Assembly (NCBI GenBank): GCA_964629965.1 | Contig: CAZVRZ010000089.1 | Span: 1 to 21,671, forward strand | Direction: 5' to 3' | Length of the DNA stretch: 21,671 nt | Origin: CAZVRZ01 sp964629965 | GTDB taxonomy: Bacteria; Chloroflexota; Anaerolineae; Anaerolineales; UBA4823 | Shown here: positions 6,097-14,022 of the stretch, piece after piece | Numbering within the stretch: position 1 is the stretch's first letter | Layout of the letters: every line of letters starts with the position of its first letter | Position numbers and translations under genes: made by a program | The notes under the pieces: model-generated | What the model saw: only the letters and a program-made list of their open reading frames with translations | Databases searched by the model: none | Told to the model about the DNA's origin: nothing

Positions 6097-7092
6097 TTGG
6101 CTAGTCGAAATATTCACTGCCTACCCGGGCGTGTGGCGGCCCTCTGCCTGGTTGGGTTATTGCTGACTGCCTGCCAGCCAGATACGCTGCTTCCGGTTTC
6201 GCAACCTGCCTCGACCGGTGTTCAGCCCGATCGCCTCATTTCCACTTCCATTCCAACCAGTGCGCTTGCTGCGACCGCAACCTTGCCCGCGCCCACTTTA
6301 CCTGTCCGGCTGCCGCCAATCACCGAGACTTCCGCTTTGCCGCTGGTCTCCGCAACCCAGGCAGTTGATCACCCGGATTCAACCGTGATTACCCAGTCGG
6401 TTGAAATCATTGGCTATTCCGTGGCCCACCGGCCTTTGGAAGTATATCGTTTTGGGACCGGCGATAGGCAGCGGATGATCGTCGCCGGTATCCATGGCGG
6501 CTACGAATGGAATACCGGCGCCTTAGCCAGGCAGTTGATCGAGCACTTGCGCCAGAACCCGCAGCTCGTGCCCCCCAGTGTGACCCTTTACATCTTACCG
6601 CGCCTGAACCCGGATGGCGAAGCGCGCTCCACCGGGTATGCCGGTCGTGCCAATGAAAATGGCGTGGATTTGAATCGCAATTTCCCTGCCAACTGGCAGT
6701 CCGATTGGGATCGTTTTGGCTGCTGGAACCACCTGCCAACCACGGGCGGGAGCCACCCGCTTTCGGAGCCCGAGACCTATGCCTTGGCTCTGTTTATCCT
6801 CTCGCACCCGCTCGATGCGCTCATCAGCTACCACAGTGCCGCGCTGGGCATCTTCCCGGGCGGGGTTCCGGTGGACCCGGCTGCAGAAAACCTTGCCCGG
6901 GCGCTAGCCGCCGTGGCGCCGTATTCCTATCCTCCTGTGGATACGGGCTGCCTCTATACGGGCCAGTTCGTCGATTGGGTTGTGCAAAACGGGATTGCTG
7001 GAGTGGATATCGAGCTGACCGATCACAAGAATACTGATTTCGAGATCAATTTGCTCGTCCTGGAGACTTTCCTCAATTGGCAGTATCCTTGA
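6097..7092 (+). CDS. M14-family-like zinc carboxypeptidase, lipoprotein
   Basis: 331 residues, starting at TTG 6097 with GGGAGG at 6088-6092; no other start would keep the signal peptide. The lipobox LLLTAC puts the lipidated Cys at residue 26. A Thr/Pro/Ala-rich linker follows (about 30-95), then the catalytic domain (about 100-331). Active-site candidates are His133 and Glu137 in GIHGGYEWNT (one residue longer than the classic HxxE, as in some MpaA-like members), Asn193-Arg194 in VDLNRNFP, His246 in ISYHSA and Glu306 in VDIELTD. It probably trims peptides or peptidoglycan fragments outside the membrane. It is third in the operon, 12 bp after the DUF1385 gene. Its stop lies inside the convergent kinase gene (20-bp overlap). 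Family is firm; substrate is unknown. Confidence 0.9.
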   Translation: MASRNIHCLPGRVAALCLVGLLLTACQPDTLLPVSQPASTGVQPDRLISTSIPTSALAATATLPAPTLPVRLPPITETSALPLVSATQAVDHPDSTVITQSVEIIGYSVAHRPLEVYRFGTGDRQRMIVAGIHGGYEWNTGALARQLIEHLRQNPQLVPPSVTLYILPRLNPDGEARSTGYAGRANENGVDLNRNFPANWQSDWDRFGCWNHLPTTGGSHPLSEPETYALALFILSHPLDALISYHSAALGIFPGGVPVDPAAENLARALAAVAPYSYPPVDTGCLYTGQFVDWVVQNGIAGVDIELTDHKNTDFEINLLVLETFLNWQYP

Positions 7093-10000
7093 TCAGGTTC
7101 TGCAATGCCAGCCGGACGCTTTCGAATTCATTCTCTACTTGCTGCACTTTGGCGTTAGCGCCTTCCAGGTGGCCGGCGCGCCCCATCAGTTCAAGCTCCA
7201 GGCAATGGCTGCGCAATTTCTCGGCGCCAAAGGTTCCCGCATTGCTTTTCAGGCTGTGGGCGTTCAGGCGCAGTGCGATGGCATCTTTCTGCAGGACGGC
7301 CTGGCGCATCACCTGGATGATTCCCGGCGCTTCTTCCAGAAAAGCCTGCACCAGCAGGCCCAAATTGGCGGCTTTGCCTCCCACCATCCGTTCCAGTCTT
7401 TCCAGGGTGGCCTGGTCTAGCTCGGCTTCTTTCGTTGCTCCTGCAAATTCAACCGCCGGGGCGGCCGCTGCCTCTACAGAGTTGTTCGCCAGTCCTGGCT
7501 TTTGAGGGGGTGGATGTCCTTCTCGCTGTTTCCACAGCGCGTTGACCAATTCTTCTACCTGGATGGGTTTGCTGATGTAATCGTCCATGCCGGCTTGCAG
7601 GCAGGCGGTCCGGTCTTCTTTGAGAGCGTTCGCCGTGACGGCGATGATGTGCGGCCGGGCAGCCAGCGGGTGCCATTGGCGCCACTCCGAAACGATCACC
7701 TTGGTGGCTTCCAGGCCATCCATCTCTGGCATTTGCACGTCCATCAGCACCACGTCATACACCTGTCGTTCCAATGCTTGCACAATTTCCAAGCCATTGG
7801 CGGCGACATCGGCGCGATATCCCAATCGATCGAGCAATGCCAGGGCCAGTTTCTGGTTGGTGGCATTATCTTCGCCTACCAGGATGCGCAGCGGCAGGCG
7901 CTGCGCCAGGTGTTCGTCGAACAGCGGTTTCTGGCGTCTGTTGGCAGCAGAAGCGATTTCCTGGGCATCTTCAGGAGAAAAAACACCTGCCAGCACATCG
8001 AACAACACAGATGGTTTGATGGGTTTGGTCAGGCAGGCAGCCAGTTTTACCTTTGTTTGAATCTCACTGCCTCCCAGGGATGTCAGGATGATGACCGGCA
8101 GCTTGCTTCCTGCGGGCAGGCCTTGGAACTTTTCTGCTAAAGTCAGTCCATCCATCTCCGGCATCTGCATATCCAGGATCGCCAGGTCGTAATATACCCC
8201 CTGCTCGATCCATTCCAGCGCTTGCTGCGGAGTTCCCGTGTCTTCCGGCAGCATTCCCCAGGAGCGAGTCTGCAGGCTTAAGATGCGCCGGTTGGTTTCA
8301 TTGTCGTCCACAATCAAAACGCGCCGGGCTTTTAGAAGAGGTTGGTTGGCGTGCAGGTGGCGCCTGACAACCGCCTGTGCCGGGTGGGTGCGCAGGGTGA
8401 AGTGGAAAATGCTGCCTTGCCCCATTCGGCTTTCCGCCCACATATCACCACCCATCAGCTCTGCCAGGCGTTTGCTAATTGCCAATCCCAGGCCCGTGCC
8501 GCCATAGCGCCGCGTGGTGGAAGCGTCGATCTGGCTGAACGATTGGAACAGCCTGTCGAGACGGTCTTCCGGTATGCCGATACCAGTATCCTGAACGGTG
8601 AAGTGCAAGCGATACAGCGGCTCGCTGGAAGGGCCAATGCTGTCCAGGATGCTGACAGAAACCACCACCTCGCCTTGTTCGGTGAATTTGATCGCGTTGC
8701 TGATCAGGTTGACCAGGATTTGCCGTAAGCGGGTCACATCTCCAATGATTGCGGAGGGAACACCTTCATCTATATAATAAGCCAGTTCCAAATTCTTGGA
8801 CGAGGTGCGCGGCGCGAGCAGGTCGATGGCGCTTTCCACACATTCGTACAGGTCAAAAGGCTGGCTTTCCAATTCCATCTTGCCGGCTTCGATCTTTGAG
8901 AAGTCCAGAATGTCATTGATGATCACCAGGAGCGAGTCGCCGCTTTGCCGGATCGTTTCAGTGAATTCGCGCTGCTCGTTGGTCAAAAAGGTATCCAGCA
9001 GCAGGCTGGTCATGCCGATGACGGCATTCATGGGGGTGCGAATTTCGTGACTCATGGCTGCCAGGAAGGCGCTTTTGGCCGTATTGGCCTGCTCGGCAAC
9101 CTGTTGCGCAGTTTGCGCTTCCTGGAACAAGCGAGCATTGTGGATGGCGACTCCCATGTTGGCGGCAATGGTCGAGAGCAGCGACACATCCGCCTCGCTG
9201 AATTTGTTCTCTTGGAATAGGCTTTGGACGCTCATCAGGCCGATCACTTCGCTGCCGATGGTCACCGGTACGCCCAACCAGGCTTTGGGTAAGTTCTCTA
9301 ACATCGGAACGCCGCCCAGGTCGACCATGCGTTCCTCGAAATTCCGGTTGATCAGCAGCGGCTGGCCCGATTCGATAATGATCGAACTGAGTCCCTTTCC
9401 GATTGGCATGGGCTCGGCCTCGATCTCCTTGCCTTCTGCCCAGCAGTACGGCATTTCGATCTGTTCCGTCTTCAGGTTGACCAGGGCGATGTAAACCATT
9501 TCGACCTGGTAATACTCGCGCACGTTCTCGCTGACGGCCTCGAAAATGGCGTGCAAGTCAAGACGGGAGGCCATCGCCAGGCTGACCCGGTTAATGAGTG
9601 AAAGTTGGGCAAGCTGGCGGCTGGTTTCTTGGATCAGGCGCACGCGGCCCAGGGCTACCCCAATCTGGTGAGCAGCGGCGATCAGAATATCAAAATCATT
9701 GTCGTTAAATGCGTTCTTGCGGGTGTTCTCGATGGTTAGCACTCCCGAAACCTTCCCCCCGATGTAGATCGGCACATCCACTTCGGCGCCTCCCGGGCCT
9801 GGGATGTAATCGGGTTCAACGGACACATCGGGCGTGTAATGAATCTTTCCATCGAGCAGTGGCCGCTCGGAAAGGCCTTGACCGGCAGGAATGCGCATAT
9901 CGGTGGGTGCAGGGAAGGAGCCGGCACTGGCGCGCATGACGCGCTCATTGCTTCTCTCGTCTACCAGCATCAGAGCAACGTAATTGTATCCCAGCGCCTC

Positions 10001-11671
10001 GTTTTGCAGATCCTGGACAACACTGGTGCACACGCCATCTTCGTCATCTGCGGCTGCCAGGCGGGCGCTCAAGCGGAACAAAGCCGCTTTGCGGCCAGCC
10101 TGCATGCGTTCGTTATCGAACATGCGCACGTTTTCCAGGATGATGCTAACCAGCTCGCCAAAACGGGTAAGCTTGGCCGTATCTTCTTTGCAAAAGTCGC
10201 CTTGGGTACCCGTTTCTTCTCCCAGGCAAAGCACCCCGATAAAATCGTTTCCCGAGATCAAGGGTATTCCGGCGATGTAACGAAAAAACCCGGGTGAGAA
10301 TCCAGAATTGGGTTTGGCCCAGGCATCGTAATCATAGACTACCTGCGCTTGGGAATCCTTCTGGATCATTCCGGCAATCCCTTCGCCAGGCGGGAGCCGC
10401 GTTCCCACTTGTTGGCGGGCAGTACCGAATCCCGCCTCAATGACCAGCTCGCTGCCGCACTCGTCCATCAATGCAATATACCCGTTGGAGGCGGCAATCA
10501 GGTTCGAGGCCTGCTGCAAGATCAATTCGAACAGTGCCGACCGCTCTGCACGATCCACAATGGCTGTCTTGTGCAAGGCGGATAGATATTCGTTCTGCTG
10601 GCGCAGCGACTGTTCGCTGCGCTTTCTTTCGGTTGCGTCTCGGAAGACGATCAGCCTGCCCAGAGGGCGGCCGCGCTTGTTGTAAATGGGAGAAACGTGC
10701 AGTTCGAAGTTGCGGCGGCTGTCGCCGTTGCCGAAACCAAACTCGCTTTGCGTACGCTGGATGTTAAAGCGCATCGACAGCTCGGGCCAGGCTTCGAAGG
10801 CTTTTTCTGCCGAATAACCGATGATCTCGCTGGATGGCTTTCCAATGATCGCTCGTGCCGTTGCGTTGACATCAATGACCCGGTTGTTGTCATCCAGCAC
10901 GATCATGCCGTCTCTCATGTTTTCAATTAACAGCTCGCGCGCCGCGGGGATCACTTCCAGCGGGCGGTAATGGAACATGCCCCAGGATAACATCAGTCCA
11001 GATAAGGTGAAGGCAAAGGGTGTTAGATCGAGCAGCGAGAACGGCGGGATGCCAGAAAGCGAGAGCACATTGGCGATCCAGGGGATGACTGCCGCTGCGA
11101 TGATCATCCAGCCCTGGCGGCGCTGCATTTGGGGAGAATGTCTCGAAGCGCGCAGGATGATGAGAACGCCAGCCAACAGCAGCAGGTAAGAATACACGCC
11201 GTTGGCATAAGTTCCCCAGGCGAACCCCAGGTCGAGCCGGACGAAGGCGCCGCTGGCATCCAGTTTCACCGAGCGGTAGATTGCTCCGCTGTACCCGTTG
11301 CTCCAAACCAGGATCAATACCGCCAGCGGCTCGATGCAGAGCAGCGACCGGGTGAGACGGCGGTTTAGCCATTTTTGTAACCCGGCATGTTCCAGGGTCA
11401 ATCCCAGCCAGGCCGCCGGCGTCAGGACGATAAAAAGCCAACGGAACCGTGTCCAAAAATACTTAAATGCCAGGTCGGGGCCGGCCAGTTCGAATGCGTA
11501 GCTGATGGCCCAGCCGGCAATACTGATCATCATGATCGTGAACGAAATTGCACCTGCGGCCGGGTAGCGCTTGTAGCCATTGTGCGCCAATATCAACGCA
11601 ATGAGCGCCGATAGAATGCTAAGGCCAATCAAGAAAGAGAGAACAGACACAAAATTCCCCAAGTGCGGCAT
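7073..11671 (-). CDS. Large hybrid sensor histidine kinase (7TM-PAS-GAF-GAF-GAF-HisKA-HATPase-REC-REC-HPt)
   Basis: 1532 residues from the ATG at 11671. The longer frame begins at a TTG (11692) that would lie at or before the expected transcription start, so I reject it. Domains by eye: a seven-helix membrane sensor of the HisKA_7TM type (about 5-235); PAS (245-350); three GAF domains (about 372-515, 535-678, 700-848); HisKA with phospho-acceptor His875 in MSHEIRTPMN; HATPase with Asn988 and Asn992 and the DTGIGI and GGTGLGL boxes; REC1 (Asp1167 in LDMQMPEMDG, Lys1216); REC2 (Asp1311 in MDVQMPEMDG, Lys1368); and an HPt domain with His1472 in NAHSLKSNAG. All phosphorelay residues are present, so this is a complete BarA/ArcB-style relay in one protein. 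No DNA-binding response regulator lies nearby. The ligand is unknown. Confidence 0.95.
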   Translation of the reverse strand: MPHLGNFVSVLSFLIGLSILSALIALILAHNGYKRYPAAGAISFTIMMISIAGWAISYAFELAGPDLAFKYFWTRFRWLFIVLTPAAWLGLTLEHAGLQKWLNRRLTRSLLCIEPLAVLILVWSNGYSGAIYRSVKLDASGAFVRLDLGFAWGTYANGVYSYLLLLAGVLIILRASRHSPQMQRRQGWMIIAAAVIPWIANVLSLSGIPPFSLLDLTPFAFTLSGLMLSWGMFHYRPLEVIPAARELLIENMRDGMIVLDDNNRVIDVNATARAIIGKPSSEIIGYSAEKAFEAWPELSMRFNIQRTQSEFGFGNGDSRRNFELHVSPIYNKRGRPLGRLIVFRDATERKRSEQSLRQQNEYLSALHKTAIVDRAERSALFELILQQASNLIAASNGYIALMDECGSELVIEAGFGTARQQVGTRLPPGEGIAGMIQKDSQAQVVYDYDAWAKPNSGFSPGFFRYIAGIPLISGNDFIGVLCLGEETGTQGDFCKEDTAKLTRFGELVSIILENVRMFDNERMQAGRKAALFRLSARLAAADDEDGVCTSVVQDLQNEALGYNYVALMLVDERSNERVMRASAGSFPAPTDMRIPAGQGLSERPLLDGKIHYTPDVSVEPDYIPGPGGAEVDVPIYIGGKVSGVLTIENTRKNAFNDNDFDILIAAAHQIGVALGRVRLIQETSRQLAQLSLINRVSLAMASRLDLHAIFEAVSENVREYYQVEMVYIALVNLKTEQIEMPYCWAEGKEIEAEPMPIGKGLSSIIIESGQPLLINRNFEERMVDLGGVPMLENLPKAWLGVPVTIGSEVIGLMSVQSLFQENKFSEADVSLLSTIAANMGVAIHNARLFQEAQTAQQVAEQANTAKSAFLAAMSHEIRTPMNAVIGMTSLLLDTFLTNEQREFTETIRQSGDSLLVIINDILDFSKIEAGKMELESQPFDLYECVESAIDLLAPRTSSKNLELAYYIDEGVPSAIIGDVTRLRQILVNLISNAIKFTEQGEVVVSVSILDSIGPSSEPLYRLHFTVQDTGIGIPEDRLDRLFQSFSQIDASTTRRYGGTGLGLAISKRLAELMGGDMWAESRMGQGSIFHFTLRTHPAQAVVRRHLHANQPLLKARRVLIVDDNETNRRILSLQTRSWGMLPEDTGTPQQALEWIEQGVYYDLAILDMQMPEMDGLTLAEKFQGLPAGSKLPVIILTSLGGSEIQTKVKLAACLTKPIKPSVLFDVLAGVFSPEDAQEIASAANRRQKPLFDEHLAQRLPLRILVGEDNATNQKLALALLDRLGYRADVAANGLEIVQALERQVYDVVLMDVQMPEMDGLEATKVIVSEWRQWHPLAARPHIIAVTANALKEDRTACLQAGMDDYISKPIQVEELVNALWKQREGHPPPQKPGLANNSVEAAAAPAVEFAGATKEAELDQATLERLERMVGGKAANLGLLVQAFLEEAPGIIQVMRQAVLQKDAIALRLNAHSLKSNAGTFGAEKLRSHCLELELMGRAGHLEGANAKVQQVENEFESVRLALQNLIKDTAN

Positions 11672-11694
11672 GAGAGAAAATGGGTAACGCAAAG

Positions 11695-11700
11695 ATTATA
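11695..11700 (-). promoter_or_regulatory. Probable -10 box of the hybrid kinase gene
   Basis: A perfect TATAAT on the minus strand, within GGGTATAATC, lies 23 nt before the ATG at 11671. This spacing leaves a leader of only about 15 nt and supports the 11671 start over the TTG at 11692. No clear -35 box was seen. Confidence 0.5.
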
Positions 11701-11719
11701 CCCTAATTCAATGACGATA

Positions 11720-11747
11720 TTTTGACGATGCTACGGTATGATATAAC
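11720..11747 (+). promoter_or_regulatory. Possible promoter of the WD40 lipoprotein gene
   Basis: TTTTGA (11720-11725) and TATAAC (11742-11747) are spaced by 16 nt. An AGAAAGG ribosome binding site follows just before the ATG at 11769. It shares the 97-bp intergenic region with the divergent kinase promoter. Confidence 0.4.
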
Positions 11748-11768
11748 CAGCAAATCAGAAAGGTTCGC

Positions 11769-14018
11769 ATGAAAAAATCTCCTGTCATTGTTCTTGTTTG
11801 TTTCTTAACGTTGTGCTCGCTGGTTAGCTTGGCGTGTGGGACGGCCACTGCCACGGTCGTAGAGCCGCAAAATCTTGCGGCTCTACCCACCCGCGTCGCA
11901 ACCGATCCGGCGGCTTCGCCGGGGACGCTTGACCTGGCTACTGCGGTGTCGCAAGCCGTGGAACTCACGGCCACGGTCGTTGAGCCGCAAAATCTTGCGA
12001 CTCTATCCACGCCAGAGTCCAGCGGCGAAGCAGCCCTGCCGCTGCCCGCCCTGGTTGGCGAGCCTTTGCCGGCGACCGTTCCTCTGGATCTTACCAACGC
12101 GGCCGGGGTAAGCCTGGTGGGACTGTGGGGCCTGGGAAAACCCGAGGGCCTGGCCTGGTCGCCGGATGGCAGCCGGGTGGCGTTTGCTTATCCTGCCGGC
12201 GTCTTTCTGTACGACCCCGTTAGCGGCTTGGAGGTGCAACGCTTCAAAACAGCAGGCTGGTTGACCGGGATGAGCTTTTCTCCGGATGGTAATACCCTGG
12301 CGGTTCTGATGTTGGATGGATCGGTCGAATATTGGGTGGTCTGCGCTGAGTACACCGCCTGCACTGGCCTTCCCCGGGGCAGGTTGGATCCGGTTTTCTC
12401 TGGCCTATCCAGCCTGGCGTATACACCGGACGGAAAATATCTTATTGTAGGGCAGCACGCTGGCCTGGGTGCGGTCCTGAATGCTCGCTCTCTTGAGCCG
12501 GAGGTGGTAGCTGTCTTTGGTGATTACGGGTATCCGCTTGAGAGCCTGGTTTTCTCTGCCGATGGGCACACCCTGCTCGGGCCGAACAACGATGCCGGCC
12601 TGGGAGTCTGGCAGATCAATGCCGATGGAACTGTGGAACTGCGCTACACCTTGCCGGATGCCGCCATGACCTATGGCATTAACCAACTGGATCTTTCCCC
12701 CGATCAGAAATGGCTGGCGGTCGCCTCGAATGATGCCGGTCTCTACTTGCGCTATCTACCTTTGGATGAAGAAAATGGCACCTCTTCTGTCCTGTGGCCT
12801 TTCCTGGAAGGCGTGGATGTTCCCGCCGACTGGCGCGCGGTGGCCTTTTCGCCGGACAGCTTGCGGCTGGCCTCCGGTGGGGACGATGGCGTTGTTTGGC
12901 TGTGGGATCTTGCCACCGCCAGTGCGCTGAATGCCGCGCCGGTTTGTCGCCAGGCAGTGGAGTACCTGTCTTTTTCGCCCGATGGAACTACCCTGGCAGT
13001 GGCCTGCGAAGATGGTCGCAAGCCGCTTTTGGGAGCCGATGCGTTGAATGAACTTTGGGACTTTGACCCGGGGGAAACCTGGGCGGGCTCGCTGGTGGCG
13101 CTTTCACCGGATGGGCAGTACCTGGCCGCGGCTGCTTTGGCCCGGTTGGGAGATGGCGACTTTATGACCTCTGTCACCGCTGGCGATGACTTATCCTACC
13201 GCAGCATGAGCGATGGTCTCACCCTGCAGACAATGGAAATGTTCACGCTTGACCTTCCCCCCAACGGTTTTACCAGCCTGGATATTTCTCCAGATGGCGC
13301 CTGGCTGGCGGCGGCTCCTTTGGGCGCGCCGCTATCGCTATGGGATGCGATGAGCGGCGAATATCTCTCTTCTCTGGAAGAATTGGAAGACATGCGGTCT
13401 GTTTGCCTCCGGATCGCCTTTTCGCCTGACGGCAGCATCCTGGCAGCCGCCTGCAACGATGGACAGGTGCGCCTTTGGGATTTGCAAACCTTTGCCTACT
13501 CCCGCAGCCTGGTGGCTGATGCTCAACCAGGCGACGTACGCTTTACCCACCTGGCTTTTTCTCCAGACGGCAGCTTGTTAGCCGCGGCCGGCAGCCTGGA
13601 TGGCGTCCATGTGTGGAGCCTGGTGGACGGCCTGGTGAGCAGGCTGCAGTTCTCCGAGCCGAGCCCAATTACCGGCCTGGCCTTTTCGCCGGACGGCATC
13701 TACCTGGCTTGCTCGACCTCGCGCCCTTACCCGAAAGTGGTCGTCTGGGAGGTCGCCAATGGAGAAAATGTCAAACAACTGGCCTTCAACGACGAAGCCC
13801 ACGCCCTGGCCTTTTCTCCTGGGGCACAGCTGCTGGCGGTAGCTTTGAACTTTGAGTATTCGGATAGGCTCGAGATTTGGGATCTGGAGACGGGCGACAT
13901 GTTGGCTTCGCAAGAATATTACGCCGATATCGTCGGCGTGCACTTTACGCCGGACGGTCGTTACCTGGTTACCTCCTCTCAAGACGGGGTGATCAGGGTG
14001 TGGGGCGTCTTGAAATGA
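11769..14018 (+). CDS. WD40-repeat lipoprotein, 14 blades (predicted double seven-bladed propeller)
   Basis: 749 residues. The signal peptide ends in the lipobox SLAC, with lipidated Cys23. A low-complexity linker (about 24-110) contains two copies of a VEPQNLA-A/T-L peptide encoded by palindromic DNA repeats. The rest is 14 repeats with the S-P-D-G turn followed by a W-D/W-G blade end: WSPDGSRVAF, FSPDGNTLAV, YTPDGKYLIV, FSADGHTLLG, LSPDQKWLAV, FSPDSLRLAS, FSPDGTTLAV, LSPDGQYLAA, ISPDGAWLAA, FSPDGSILAA, FSPDGSLLAA, FSPDGIYLAC, FSPGAQLLAV and FTPDGRYLVT. Fourteen blades fit two seven-bladed propellers displayed outside the membrane, probably for protein binding. No enzyme domain is visible. 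The last blade reaches the C-terminus. It is divergent from the kinase and its stop is 4 bp from the convergent GNAT-YqeK gene. Confidence 0.92.
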   Translation: MKKSPVIVLVCFLTLCSLVSLACGTATATVVEPQNLAALPTRVATDPAASPGTLDLATAVSQAVELTATVVEPQNLATLSTPESSGEAALPLPALVGEPLPATVPLDLTNAAGVSLVGLWGLGKPEGLAWSPDGSRVAFAYPAGVFLYDPVSGLEVQRFKTAGWLTGMSFSPDGNTLAVLMLDGSVEYWVVCAEYTACTGLPRGRLDPVFSGLSSLAYTPDGKYLIVGQHAGLGAVLNARSLEPEVVAVFGDYGYPLESLVFSADGHTLLGPNNDAGLGVWQINADGTVELRYTLPDAAMTYGINQLDLSPDQKWLAVASNDAGLYLRYLPLDEENGTSSVLWPFLEGVDVPADWRAVAFSPDSLRLASGGDDGVVWLWDLATASALNAAPVCRQAVEYLSFSPDGTTLAVACEDGRKPLLGADALNELWDFDPGETWAGSLVALSPDGQYLAAAALARLGDGDFMTSVTAGDDLSYRSMSDGLTLQTMEMFTLDLPPNGFTSLDISPDGAWLAAAPLGAPLSLWDAMSGEYLSSLEELEDMRSVCLRIAFSPDGSILAAACNDGQVRLWDLQTFAYSRSLVADAQPGDVRFTHLAFSPDGSLLAAAGSLDGVHVWSLVDGLVSRLQFSEPSPITGLAFSPDGIYLACSTSRPYPKVVVWEVANGENVKQLAFNDEAHALAFSPGAQLLAVALNFEYSDRLEIWDLETGDMLASQEYYADIVGVHFTPDGRYLVTSSQDGVIRVWGVLK
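11859..11886. repeat. Palindromic repeat in the lipoprotein linker, copy 1 (perfect)
   Basis: A perfect inverted repeat has 12-bp arms (GTAGAGCCGCAA and its complement) around an AATC loop, read in frame as part of VEPQNLAAL. The form, GTAGAG-N-CGCAA with AT loop and complement, resembles interspersed palindromes I know from cyanobacterial and Chloroflexota genomes (from memory). Confidence 0.85.
11907..11922. repeat. Short GC-rich hairpin between the two palindromic copies
   Basis: CCGGCG and CGCCGG form a perfect 6-bp stem with a GCTT loop in the same linker, in frame. It adds to the local excess of palindromes but may be chance in GC-rich sequence. Confidence 0.5.
11979..12006. repeat. 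Palindromic repeat in the lipoprotein linker, copy 2 (degenerate)
   Basis: The same element starts exactly 120 bp (40 codons) after copy 1. The inner arms and the AATC loop are identical to copy 1, but four of the 28 bases differ from it (11981, 12000, 12006 and nearby arm ends), so the outer stem is imperfect. It encodes VEPQNLATL, and identity with copy 1 extends into the preceding CCACGGTC. Confidence 0.75.
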
Positions 14019-14022
14019 CCGG

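Noticed and set aside
7502..8140. Several plus-strand ORFs of 150-210 residues within 7077-10300
   Set aside because: They are antisense to the hybrid kinase, whose domains are continuous and complete. They show no recognisable domain or ribosome binding site.
11672..11692. A longer start (TTG at 11692) for the hybrid kinase
   Set aside because: The added codons begin at TTG only a few bases after a perfect -10 box, so they would be at or before the transcript start. The ATG at 11671 fits better.
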